DNA of 64,000 nucleotides. Source: Neostapfia colusana (Eukaryota > Streptophyta > Magnoliopsida > Poales > Poaceae). This document shows positions 32,250-44,784 of the stretch, in pieces. The DNA lies in NCBI GenBank assembly GCA_030760725.1, contig JASWHV010000004.1:57999136-58063135 (forward strand), read 5' to 3'. The position numbers and the translations under genes are program-made. The notes below the pieces were generated by a model that worked only from the letters and a program-made list of their open reading frames with translations, was not told the origin of the DNA and did not search any database. Positions within the stretch are counted from its first letter, which is position 1, and each line of letters opens with the position of its first letter.

Positions 32250-34333
32250 TGTAAAGGTCCCAAAATATGAATACAAAGAAACTCATGTTTGCACAAAATT
32301 GGTTTCATATGTATGAAAAATGGGACTTGTTTAAACTTTTTCACATGTGATAATACACATGAGAGCTCTCTTCACACAAGTTCAAATATTTATTTGAAGA
32401 CTTGGAACCCAAGAAGGATCTAAAACAAAGGTGGGAAGTTCCTATATGTGTGAGAAAGCTAAAGTCAGATTTTGGAACAAGTTTGTTCAATTCAAAATTC
32501 AAATGACAGCAACACAATGAATTCAAGCTATTGTGCTAAAATTCTCATTTGCAGTAGCCAACTTTAAAATCAGATTTCATATTTGAATTTCTTAGGTCCA
32601 AAATAGTGGGTATGCAAAGTTTCATTATTTGTTGAAATGTTTTGCAACTCATTTTTCAGAATGGACTTTAAATTGCAAAGAATTCAAATGCCCATTCGAA
32701 TTTGGATGAAACTTGCCCAATTATCCAAATGAACCTCATATTTGAACTCCCACAATTTAATTTCACCATTTGAAAATTTTGGGAGATATTTTAGAGGATA
32801 AGAGGGACCTGTGGTGGGACCCACATGTCATTGAGGGAGATAAATTGCAAAAGATCTTTATTTGCAGTACACAGTCGCTGTTTTGCTGCTTTGAGGCGGT
32901 TTCACTCGAACAGCAGGGTGCAGCGCCAGCCGACACCGAGGCAAGCCAGCGACAGCTCCCGAGCAGCTACTGGCGTTTCCCTCGCCCTTATCAGCTCCTA
33001 CCGGGGGTGTGCGCCTCACAACACCGAGAAACCTTGCTGATCCTTTCTCCCTCGCGCGAGAAACTAACCGTAGCTGCCGCTGCTCGTGCGATCGCTTGGC
33101 CACTGCCAAGCTCGCATGCAAGCTTCGACTGAGCAGCAAAACTGCACCCTAGCAACCTCTCCGACATCCTCAAACTATCATCCAGTGAGCTCGTGCTCCC
33201 TACACCGAGAAACACTCTCTCCCGCGGCGGCCGACACAAAACCGAGAGGAGATGCTCTCGTGGACAGCCTCACCCGAAGCTTTTCACAGCCAAACAAGGG
33301 CACCTCTGGACGAGCAAGAACTTCCTACAGCTCACATCCGAAGCTCAGCTCTAGTCTTTGCTTATTGCCGACGAATTTCAGAATTCTCCTCCGGCCGGTT
33401 CAAACCGAGGTTCGGGTAAGAATCCTTCAATTCTCGCACCATAGTTGTGTAGAGCTCTGCAAATTGCACTCACATGACCTAGACTTGCTTAGCAACAATT
33501 CCTCTTTGGAAACCTAGCATGAAACACAATGTGCACGGCGTATTTCCGATCTTCCCGACGGCGGCTATGGCGGAAAGATTCGGGCGCACGATGAACCCTA
33601 GTTTGGGGGCCATTTCCGAGCAGTTTCACCCCCATGTCGACCTTCCCTAGCATCCACCGGTGATTTAGAGCTTGGAAACCAAAGCTTGAAGGGCTTACAG
33701 CGTCGGGGCGACATCGCCGGACTTCCTCCGAGCCACTGCACCGTTGCGAGGTAGTTTAGGGGCTTCGCCGGCCCGGGGAAGTCATCCCATCGTATTCCTC
33801 ACACGAAATTAGGGCCTAGCAGCGAGTAGCAGCTCAGGAGTTGGCTGGACGACCGAGTGCGGCGGTGCTCCGGCGAGCTCGGCGGCGCTATCACGCGGGG
33901 GCGAGAGGTAGACGAAGGAGCTGTCGGCCCCACTCGTCAGTCACACGGTAAACAGCAATAGGATCTTCTGTGGGCTCAGATCAACTGCGGCAGCACGGGA
34001 AATAAACCTGTGGCCCCGTGTGGCTTGTTCCAGTGAGTGACACGTGTGTTCCCCGGACCAACAGTCAGATTTAAACATTTCCACGATTAATTTAAATCCC
34101 AGATTTTTCCCCAAACTTTAGAAGAGCATAACTTTTGCTAGAAAACTCCAAATCTAGTGATTCAGATAAGGTTAGACTCAGGTTGACAAACTCTATCCAA
34201 TTATGCAACCCAATTTGTATGAAAGTCATTATTTAATTCTGGAAAATTCTTTAAAGCTTTTCAGAAAAAGAATGTTAGAGGGAGTTTGGTTCAACCAAAA
34301 ATCCTCAAATTTTGCCAGAATATTCTATAGATT
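32250..34333 (+). repeat. E5 5' LTR, left half
   Basis: Starts TGTAAAGGTCCC. AT-rich to 32850, GC-rich 32870-34060, AT-rich after. It ends ...AGATT at the E6 insertion. With the right half the LTR is about 4.26 kb. GC-rich frames (32770-33132, 33086-33517) are unsupported. Confidence 0.8.
34329..34333. other. Left target-site duplication of E6 (AGATT)
   Basis: Identical to 48960-48964 on the other side of E6; both copies are visible. Confidence 0.92.
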
Positions 34334-37300
34334 TGTGACGCCCGGCCCGGGAATCGCAGTGGGTGGTGCCGTGCGATGCGGCACCCAACAGCATGCACGA
34401 AAAGACGATAAGAACATAACGGAACCATTTTTTCTCAAGATAAGATCTTTTACAACATAAGTACACGCGCAGCGGAAATTAACATTTGCTGGACAAACTA
34501 CTCACTCTCGACCCTAACTACGCCAAAGAGAAGCCATTCAGCCCGTGAACGCTTCCTACTAGCTTCACCGAAGAAAGGCAGCGGCTAGGTTTCCGATGAG
34601 TTGAACAAACTGTGAGGTTCATCGTCTCACCGAACAACCCTCTTCATAGCAGGTATCCTGCTACCTGCAAAAACAACTCAGAAGCAACCGTGAGCACTAA
34701 GGCTCAACAAGACTTACCCGTCACTCCTAAACATGCAACTCTACATGCAGGGGTAGTAAAAGAGTAGGCATAGGAATTTGCAAAATGCATCTTGACTAAA
34801 CTTGATCCTTATATTCAGATTCTTATAGCCTTCATTTTAGTGGTCCTCACGCCTCACAACATCGGAAGTCCACAATCAAACAAGAAACGCTTATCCCGAT
34901 GTTGCTAGCCTAAGGTGGAAATGAAATTTAGTTGGCTCTATAACTACTTCAGTCAAGGTTCCAATACAGTGATTAATCCTCAAACAGCAAGTTAAGAGAC
35001 TTAGTTTCTCTTCTTACTAAGTCACGGCGCAGTGGGCAAGTATGCTCAATCCTCTTCCGCGAGCGACGGTGATTCGAATCAATAACAACCCAGAATACAC
35101 GACACATACACCCGCCTCGAAAGACTCTCTCAAGAGCTCTTTCTTACGTTGTATGCAGCCACCTTTCACACGACACCCCGACATAGAAAAACGCTTCGCG
35201 CCGAGCAGGATGGTCCTCTACGCGGACACGTCGAAGTTGCCCGCTAAAGGATTTACACCTCCCGCCTTCTCAACGCCATTCCCACACGAAGGATGAGTTT
35301 CTATATCACGGTCCATCGTGTTACATCGGTTTCATGGGTCCCATACCCCACTATATATCCGGTACAGCTCAATCTTGTCCAGCAGGGCCGCATACATACG
35401 GTCCTTAACCGATACGGACGGGGCTACAACCAACCTCCACATTTGCCTTACCGTCCCGGTCCAGGCCAAATGTGGTCTCAAGCATTGTCACACCCATCGC
35501 AGGTCGAGACCAACCTTGAGCGCTCCATCCTACAGGAACATCCCCGTCCCCATCTCATTTTCATGAGGGTGCTCTTATCATCAAACATCTCGCGAGTAAC
35601 TCCATTACTCGACCTTTCTCGCGAGTAGCTTTTTACTACTCGACTTCTACCGAGCTAGCTACAACATTAGCCTAGCATCTACAACGAGGCAAATCCTACA
35701 TTAAACCTTCTAATGAGGGATGTAATAGGCATGCAAGTGGGTTTCAATCATCCTAGACATAATGCACTCAAGTTTAATAAACATGATGTGAAGTAAAGAA
35801 AAATTTAAAACGGTAACGATATGCAAACCGGGGCTTGCCTTGCTCAACGGTTTTGTTAGAAGCTAGTAGTTAGTCTTCCTCCGGAGAATCCGCCAAACTC
35901 GTCACGAGATGGAGATCCTCGCTGCAGAGTCGAGTCCTCGTCGAACGTCGACGTCACGTGAGCTATTATATTGCAATGCACATATATTTCAAAAGCAATT
36001 TAGAAACTGTTTCAAAACTGTTGTTCAAGTTAACTCACACCTAAAAGAAACAAACAACAGAAAGGTTTCCGTTGTTGGATCTACAACCTTAGAGATGATG
36101 AAAGCTAGGGTGAAAAGAAATACTAGTAATCACCATGTGATTTAGTCCATTATATGAACACTTAAACCTAAAATATGGTAGCTCAAGTTCCAGAGGTCCA
36201 ATGAAGCTGAGAATTTAACCACAGCCTCTATGGAAGATATTTAGGCAGTGTGCAAAGATTGAGCTCATGAAATGGCTCAAGGTGATCACAATAATTCCTT
36301 ATGTGATTTTCACTAATCTGCCTTTACCCCCTAGATATTAAGCATTCCTATGCTGCAAAGTGGACTTTTTGTGAAGTACAAAATGTCCTGAGTCCATAGG
36401 AATTGGTTTTACCATTTTTAGAGTTTGCTACATGGAGATATGGATTTTACAAGGATTGGGGAAAAGCTGAAATTGTCTCTGTTCATTTTCCCATTTTTCA
36501 GAGACATAAGAAATGAAAACATCATTTGACCAAGCAAATGAGGTCCAATGCCTCTGAAATTTTTACTTAAGTTCAAGGAATTTTGGAACAACGTCCTGTC
36601 CAGATTTGGGAATTTTCCAATAAACAGAACTCCTGTAAAAATTCAGACAAAATTTTTCTTAAATGCATTAATGAGCCAAATTCAGGGATTTTCATAAACA
36701 TTGGTCTGCCCCCCTGGATAGTACTCTTTGAGAGGAATCCAACAAAATTTGTTTCACAATTTTTGGACATTCCTACACAAAGTTATAGCTCTCCAAAGTT
36801 TGAACTAGAGTGGGAAAATCTGGAAAATGTTTAAATGCTGACAGTGGGTCCCACCTGTCATCCCTAACCTCCAGACTCATGCCCAACAGGGCAGTGGCGG
36901 CCCACTCCGGCGAGGTCGCCAGAAAACAAGTTCCCAGCCACCTCCAGACCCCCTGCTGGCCGCCCCCCATATTTCCCCACGCTGAACACGTTGGTGAGGT
37001 CCCCGGCGGCTGAAACTCGCCGGAAAATAGGGCCCACCGGCCACAGCAAACCCTAGAGCTCCGGCGAGGTCTTGCACGGTGAATTCTCCACCAAATGGTC
37101 GGTTCTTGGGCTCTACAGCACCAGGGGATCATGTAGAAGACCGGCATGAGGTCTAAACCAGCTGGAGATGGCTCTAAACCTATCGGCACCGTGCACCCGA
37201 TAGGGTCCAGCGGCATACCCTCTAAAAGAGCTCGGACTGCTCACCCTACACTCAATTTCTTGGTCTAAAATCGATGGAGGAGGTGTGCTAGGCAGTTAAC

Positions 37301-38506
37301 AACCTGTGTGTGAAGTTTGAGACCCAACAAACATGAATTGAGGACGAATTTTACAATTCTTTACCTCAAGGTCCGTTTCTGCCGCCCGGGAGAAAAACTT
37401 GAAATTCTCCCTCTGTGATCAATGGCTGGGGCTGAGCTTTGGAGGTGAGAAACTAGACTTGTTGGTGCACAGATGGGGTGGCTTGCTTGGGCGTGATCCC
37501 TTCTGGTTTGGGCTGTCCACGGCGTCCAGTTTCGGTTCCTCCAGTTTGAGCTCGGGAGCAGAGGAAACCTCGCTGTTTCTAGGCGCCAGCAAGCATGGAA
37601 CAGCGGGGGGAAGTTGACAACCGGCTAGAGCACTCAGGGGTGAACCTTTTTGCAGTTGGGAGCTCGGGCAAAGGCACTTTGGTTTGTTGCTGGCGATCTG
37701 AAGAACAGAGCTGCGCCCGGTTGTTCTTCTCGGCTGTTGTTTGCTTGCGGGAGGAGCAACGAGGGCGAGCTCGAGCAGGGAGAAGGCAAAGAGGGATTGT
37801 TGCACTAGCTGTGGAGGATCAGACCGAGTAATAGGGCGAGCTAGCAGGAGGTGGCATCGGTAGGAGCTGCTGCCGTGTGCTCGGTCGAAGAAAATGCAAA
37901 CAGAGGCGGTGTGCCCTGTGAGCTGGCTGACATGTGGGCCACAGCACTCAAATACCTCACCCTCTGTGCTTTAATTTCCCCGCACCGCCTTTGTCCGAAT
38001 TCTACCAAAATTGGAGGTTAGACCAAACATGTGGTGATGAATTTGAATCTAAACTCAAATTTCAAAATTGAGCACGTCTGGTTCAGTTTTCGAATTCAAA
38101 TTTGAATTTGAACTCTCCCTCGCATATTTCCCGGAATAATTGGTATACGAGCTCCAAAAATATCCAAATTTGGATCATGAGCTCATTGATACATGGAGAA
38201 TGCATCGGTGAATTCCTTTGGATACATTTATACAATCTGGATAAGAATCCTTTCAAAAGAATTCAAATTGCGTTTAAATTTCCTCCACTCTACTCATAGA
38301 GGAGGTGCACATGAGTTAGAGTTTTTGGGAGTGTAATTCTTTCCCCTAGTATAAAATGTGTTGAGCAAGGGCTAGAGGAAATTTTTAACTCCCTCACATG
38401 TCCATTTGTGTGTTCATCATTTCATGTGACACAATTATGGCCTTTCTTTGCCTTAACTTTGTTTCATAAGTTGAAATAAAACTTTACAAAAGTTAGGGCT
38501 GTTACA
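34334..38506 (-). repeat. E6 3' LTR, 4.17 kb
   Basis: On the minus strand it starts TGTAACAGCCC (38506) and ends GGGCGTCACA (34334). A GC-rich part spans about 36850-37970; the palindrome GATTCGAATC is at 35071-35080. The 147-codon minus frame at 36773-37216 recurs in the other LTR only because the LTRs are copies. Confidence 0.95.
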
Positions 38507-38540
38507 TTCCTCCCCCTTAAAAGAATCTCGTCCCGAGATT
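38507..38540 (-). promoter_or_regulatory. E6 polypurine tract and stem-loop
   Basis: On the minus strand, AATCTCG-GGA-CGAGATT (38540-38524) is followed by CTTTTAAGGGGGAGGAA and the LTR start. Confidence 0.85.
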
Positions 38541-38566
38541 ACAAAAGAAAGAAGAAGGGAGAATGA

Positions 38567-41500
38567 CTACTGGACATATGGTACAAACAAGTCGGGAAAA
38601 TTTAAACGGAGAAAATCCTCGCTTTCCCACGTAGCTTCATCAGTGGTGTGGTTGCTCCACAAGATTTTGTAAAATCGCAATGTCTGATTTCTTGTGGCGC
38701 GAGTCTTCTCGTCAATAATCTGTATCGGATACTCAGAATAAGTGAGATCCGGTTGGAGATCCTTAATGTTCTCCATAGGAACTGCGGTTGGGTACCTAAG
38801 ACATTTCCGCAGCTGAGAGACGTGGAAAACATTGTGAATACCTGAAAGTGACGCCGGTAGCTCCAGACGATAGGCCACGGGTCCGCATATCTCAGTGACA
38901 GCAAACGGCCCGATGAATCGCGGAGCAAGATTTCCCTTCACTCCAAACCGATGAACCCCTTTCATCGGAGAGACACGAAGATACACATGGTCCCCGATGT
39001 CGAAGTGAAGAGGTCGACGTCTTTTGTCTGCATAACTTTTCTGCCGAGATTGAGCAGCCTTTAAATTGGCTTGGATCACTCGCACTCGTTCCTCGGCTTC
39101 ATTCACAAGATCAATCCCGTAGACCACTCTCTCGCCGGACTCACACCAATTCAGTGGTGTGCGGCACTTCCGGCCATAAAGAGCTTCATACGGGGCCATT
39201 TTGATGCTGGATTGATAACCGTTATTATATGAGAATTCTGCTAACGGTAGATGGTCATCCCAATTCTTCCCATGATTGATGACACATGCCCGTAGCATAT
39301 CCTCCAGAATCTGATTTACTCTCTCTGTTTGACCATCAGTTTGCGGATGATACGCTGAACTCCGAATTAACTTGGTTCCCAAGGAAGCATGCAGTTGCTC
39401 CCAAAATCTGGATACGAACAACGCACCCCGATCAGACACGATGGTGCGGGGAACCCCGTGTAAACACACGATTCTTGAGATGAACAGCTCCACATACTTC
39501 TTTGCCACATATTTTGTATGGACTGGAATAAAATGTGCTGTCTTGGTCAAACGATCGACGATTACCCAAATAGAATCATGCTTGTTGCTGGTCATGGGTA
39601 AACCGACGATGAAGTCCATACTAATGTCTTCCCACTTCCATGCTGGAACCTTCAGCATTTGAAGTGGTCCGGCTTTCCGCATATGGTCGGCTTTAACCCG
39701 CCGACACGTATCACACTCGGATACGTACTTCGCAATCTCTCTTTTCATCCGTGTCCACCAGAACTTAGATTTTAAGTCTTGGTACATCTTGTTGCTTCCC
39801 GGATGAATGGAGTACTTGGATAAATGTTCCTCATCCAATATCTTCCTCCGCAATTTCATGTTTCGGGGTACAACTATACGGTTGTTAAACCATAGAGTAC
39901 CCTCTTCATCCTTGCGGAACATCTTCAATTCACCGCTGTCCACTCTCCTCCGGATATGAGACATACCTCTGTCTCTCTTCTGAGCCTCTACAATCTCATC
40001 TCGGATTGTAGGAATAAGAGCGAGGTTGAACAGCGACCCATAGGGAACCAAGCGCAGGCTTGGTCCTCCTTCTTCATGTGCAGCCATGGCTGAATGGTGA
40101 ACGTGAGCTTTCCGACTAAGTGCGTCGGCAACCACATTCGCTTTACCCGGATGGTAATGAATTTCAAGTTCATAGTCCTTGATCAATTCGAGCCATCTTC
40201 GCTGCCTCATATTCAGTTCTTTCTGTGTGAAGATGTACTTCAAGCTTTTATGGTCAGTGTAGAGATGTACTAGATTGCCTAGTAGATAATGTCTCCACAT
40301 TTTCAAAGCTAAGACCACCGCAGCTAGTTCAAGGTCGTGCGTCGGGTAATTCTGCTCATGACCCCTGAGTTGTCGGGATCCATACGCGACCACACGTCCT
40401 TCTTGCATCAACACGCAACCCAAACCGATGCCGGATGCATCACAATAAACATCAAACGGCTTCGTTGTGTCCGGCTGGGCCAAAACTGGAGCTGTAGTGA
40501 GATACTTCACTAAAGTTTGAAAAGCTTGTTCGCATGAATTGCTCCAATCATACTTGGTGCTTTTCTTCAACAGCTCCGTCATAGGTTTAGCGACTTTGGA
40601 GAAGTTTGGAATGAATCTCCGGTAATAGCCCGCTAAACCTAGGAAACTCCTCACTTCATGAACAGATGTTGGAGATTTCCAGTTCAGCACTTGCTCGATT
40701 TTACTTGGGTCCACAGCGATGCCTTCCGCTGAAATAATATGCCCAAGAAACGGCACTTTGCTGATCCAAAACTCACATTTACTGAACTTTGCATATAGCT
40801 TGTGATCTCTCAAGCGTTGGAGTACAATACGCAAATGTTCAGCGTGTTCTTCTTCTGACTTTGAATAGACCAAGATGTCGTCGATGAAAACCACGACGAA
40901 CTTATCTAACTCTGGCATGAACACAGAGTTCATGAGATACATAAAGTGAGCCGGAGCATTGGTCAACCCAAAGGACATGACAAGATATTCATAAAGACCA
41001 TATCTTGTCGAGAACGCCGTCTTAGGTACGTCTTATGCCCGGATTTTTATCTGGTGATACCCGGAACAGAGATCCATCTTGGAAAATACCTTAGCACCCA
41101 CTAGTTGATCGAACAAAATGTCAATGCGCGGTAGTGGATACTTATTCTTGATAGTGACAGCATTCAGTGGACAATAATCTACGCATAGTCTCAAAGTCTC
41201 GTCCTTCTTCTTCACGAAGAGTGCGGAACAGCCCCAAGGTGATGAACTTGGGCGTATAAAACCTTTGTCCATGAGGTCATTAAGCTGCTCCTTCAATTCT
41301 GCTAGCTCCTTCGGTGCCATTTTATATGGTCGCCGAGAAATAGGTGTTGTTCCCGGTGCTAGTTCAATCTTGAACTCTACATCACGTTCGGGTGGCATGC
41401 CCGGCAAGTCTTCGGGAAACACATCTGGATATTCACATACCACTGGAATATCCTAAAGTTTAGGAGCTTCAATCTGATGCACTGTTGCAACTTGTTGTGA

Positions 41501-41898
41501 TGGATCCACAAGATTCAATGTGTTGCAACCGTGTATTGGGGAATTCAGTTGGACAGTTCGAGAGCTGATGTCAAAGATAGCCCCATAATGTGTCAACCAT
41601 GACATCCCCAAGATAATATCAATCCTTTGGCCTTTGAGTATGATAAGGCTTGCAGGATAGATGTTTCCACCCAAACATAAAGGTGCCCGTGAGACCATTT
41701 CATCTGTTGATATCTTGCCTCCGGGTGAGCTGATATGAAACAGATGCTTAACTGTGTTAAATGGAAGATTATTCTTCAGCACATAGTCTCTGCTAATAAA
41801 ATTGTGGGTGGCCCCGGAATCAAACAACACGAAAGTGGGCTGTTCATGTAAAGTGAACATGCCCGCCAAAACTGATTCGCCTTTTGCAATGTCCTCAT
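38567..41898 (-). pseudogene. pol: E6 pol, nearly intact
   Basis: A single frame from about 41898 to 38567 broken by only two stops: TAG at 41453-41455, between protease and RT, and TAA at 41033-41035, inside RT. Protease has DSGAT. RT has FIDD intact (about 40877-40882), but two usual arginines are cysteine (DYCPLN, DLCSGYH), each explicable by CGT to TGT. The last 803 codons (40978-38567) are open: GYYRRF, RNase H YCDAS and TDHKSLKY, integrase HHCC (HPGSNKM ... CDTCRR), D, D, E core (MDFIVGL, SDRGALF, TDGQTER), a GPY/F-like part and chromodomain (ATWESE). Confidence 0.93.
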
Positions 41899-42984
41899 AG
41901 CAGTATAATTAACCCTGCCAGCTTTTGAAAGATTCTTCTTTGAAGGTTCACGGTGCTGATCTGAGCATGGACGAGGCAACACACGAGTGTGACTCTGCTC
42001 AGCACCACGACGGTTTTGTGTTGCAGAAATCCTCAGCTCTCTACTAACACGAGATGGAGATAATTCGTGCGTAGCTGGTGGCGGTAGGGTTGCACGAATA
42101 ATTGCTGACTGCTGCTGTTGAGGTGGAGGCTCATACGTGATCAACTCCAGCCGTGGTTGTGAGAGTTGCACCACAGGCTGAATTTGTTGCCTAACTGGCG
42201 AGTAATACCGCACTCGATAGTTCGGACGAACCTCGATGTCACTGTCCGGCGGTATACTCCTTTTCAGCTCCGCTTCACAACGAAGATGCATGTCTTCCTT
42301 AATGATAGCGGCATTTACCAATTCATTGTAAATACCGTTATTGAACAAGGTCACTTGTTCCTTAAGTTTTACATTTAAACCTCGGAAAAAATAGTCGCAC
42401 TTCAATGCTTCCGAGTCAACCATATGAGTTGCGTATTGCATCAAGTCTTCAAACTCCTTGAAGTACTCGTACGCACTCCTTTCTCCTTGCTTTAATTCCA
42501 GAAAGTCTTGATACTTTGTTCGAAGAATTCCTGAACAAATGTGACGTGCCCGGAAAACATCCTGGAATTCATCCCACGTCACCCGATGACCTTCAGGAAG
42601 AGTAGCGATGTACTCCGCCCACCAAGCTCCAGCGGCTCCGTGGAGTTGTTGAGCGGCAAATAGAGTCTTCTGGTACTCATCGCACTCAAGCATCCCGAAC
42701 TTGGCTTCAATACATTGGAGCCAATGAGCCGACTCCAACGGTTCTTTCGCTTCCGAGAAAACCGGTGGTTGTCTTGCTAGAAAATCCATATAAGTGCTTG
42801 GCGGAGGATTTTGCTGTAGTGTCTCCTGCCGTATGCTTTGCCGCACCAACAGATCCAGAGACTCAGCCATCTTTGCCAAGATTTCCGCCAATCCGGTTGA
42901 TGATGTCGGCATTTCTTGTCGTGGCGAATTACTTTCGCCCTGACTCGACTCACCAACCTCACTATTCGAATGAGCACGATCCAT
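41899..42984 (-). pseudogene. gag: E6 gag, open but frameshifted from pol, no zinc knuckle
   Basis: ATG at 42982-42984, one base after an acceptor-like CTTTTGCAG. It encodes a Q/S-rich N-terminus, then a capsid core (YMDFLARQPPVF, HWLQCIEAKFGM, AAQQLHGAAGAWW, FRARHICSGI, YFFRGLNVKLKEQV) and a basic C-terminus. I see no C-x2-C-x4-H-x4-C knuckle in any frame where E4 has one. A one-base loss near 41896-41900 shifts gag out of the pol frame; the open frame runs on to 41776 only as out-of-frame sequence. Compared with E4, the C-terminal third looks rearranged. Confidence 0.85.
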
Positions 42985-44770
42985 GCTGCAAAAGTGAGCA
43001 ATTTACGGTTAAAATTCAAAGTTTAACTCAACTTGAATTGAAAACATTAACCGTAAAAACATCACATATGTATTGCAGCATTACACAATCTAACCAGGGT
43101 TTCGACAATTCTGATATCTACCAACTTTAACGAGTTTGTCCAAACCCTTAATTCCCACAGTAGGACAAACTGAGAAATAACTCAAGAACATGTTATGGAG
43201 CTTAGAGAAGTCTGAAACATCCTTGTCCACAACAAGTCTTAAGTTACATAGGCAATAAGCACTACTCTGTTCAGAATGACCAATTGGTATTAACCCCAGA
43301 ATTTAAATATGATAATGGCAATTTCATATCTCAAGTTGAATATCAAAGTTGTAGTTAACTTCAATATCTTTCCAACGAGTATTCATTTGCCTTCATATAT
43401 GTTCTGGATCAAAAGTTGTGATATTTCAAAGTTAACAGAAATCTGGAACAATTTTGACAGCACCTCCTTTGAAAGTGGCTGTTTTGTCCGCAAGATGTCA
43501 TCACTTTAAACTCCAAATCTGGAGAAACTTTGAACTACAAAGTCATAGCATATATCACAAGATTTCCCACGGTGTCTTATTTGACCCTTAGAAATTTTTC
43601 TACAGAATGTTATGGTCGAAGTACAGAAATTTCCAGAGAGCAATTTGTGACTGCCCTGTTTTTGGGCAGTTCACACTCCTCTGAGAATTTCATCAATTTG
43701 GAGGGTGATTCTGATCTGGAGTTCTACTGAAGAGTTGTAGAATACTTCAATAGCTTTCCAGAAATGTATCACTCACCTCCATTGGTTCAACCAAACAAAA
43801 ATTATGCCCTGTCCAACTTCAGCAAAGATTCTGCCGGAAACAGGGGAGGTTTATTCCTAAGTCTTTGTGAATAAATCTATACTCCCAATTGACTCTTAGT
43901 TCAATATAGGAGTTCATCACCCCCTAATAGAATCCTAGACTCCAAATTTACCCTTTTTCTTTTCAAACCTTCATTTTCATGCAGTTCAAAACACATCATG
44001 GTACTACGTTGCCTCACCAAATTAAAATCCTAACCGGCTTTATACCGGCTTATACGTCTCAAGTGGTGGCACTAAAACGATCACTCACAAACGTTTTCTA
44101 CACGACATGTTCTAACGTGGTTAAGGTACCTGCAGAAAATCACTCAATAATGATGCACACATTGGTTTATCATTTCAGGCAGGTCCATATCAGAGTAAAA
44201 ACATACGCCCCGTATCATTGCCATGCGGGCCGTCCTTGAGTCAAGCCACGTCTCAAGATACATGATCGGGTTATTCACCACCCGACGGGGGCTCCACACC
44301 TTTGCAATAAATCACACCGGTGGAACAGCGCTTTCGTATGCCTCATAGGACATGAAGAGTCCTAAAGAACACACTTCGTGTTACAAACCACACGATGGGG
44401 TCTCCTCCTCTTGCCCCTGGGTTTGCGCACTGGAGGCTAGTGCATTTCATATGTCTCTAAGACATGGAGAGTCTTAGAAAACATATTCACTTCCCGTACA
44501 TTGCTGAACGGGACATCCCACACTACTTTCCTCGTATGGGTGAGCTAACCGAAATTGATCCGCTTTCGGTGGCGTTCCTTACCATTCTTACCTCCACGTA
44601 GGTGCCTCGTTACTGAATTGAAATACTGAAGAGTAACACACTGTTAGCTTGCCACCTTAAGTAACTATGCTATTTATAATCCTTATGTGGGCATACTATA
44701 CGTTCCTCACTCGTATACTCCTAAGTTTTCAAAAATATGCTCTTTTCATGCGTGCTATTCCCAATGCGGC
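42985..44770 (-). other. E6 leader
   Basis: Non-coding, 1.8 kb, no extra gene. The part next to the primer site (44240-44480) resembles the E4 and E5 leaders in reverse complement (ACGAAGTGTG..., GTGGAGCCCC, CATGTCCTATGAGG). The AG at 42987-42986 abuts the gag start. Confidence 0.6.
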
Positions 44771-44780
44771 TCTGATATCA
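44768..44780 (-). promoter_or_regulatory. E6 primer binding site (tRNA-Met, one mismatch)
   Basis: TGATATCAGAGC on the minus strand, one base off TGGTATCAGAGC, four bases from the 5' LTR end. Confidence 0.8.
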
Positions 44781-44784
44781 CGCC

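Noticed and set aside
36773..37216. 147-codon frame present in both E6 LTRs (36773-37216 and 47226-47669)
   Set aside because: The LTRs are 99% identical, so both copies are expected. The sequence is low-complexity GC-rich leader with no domain.
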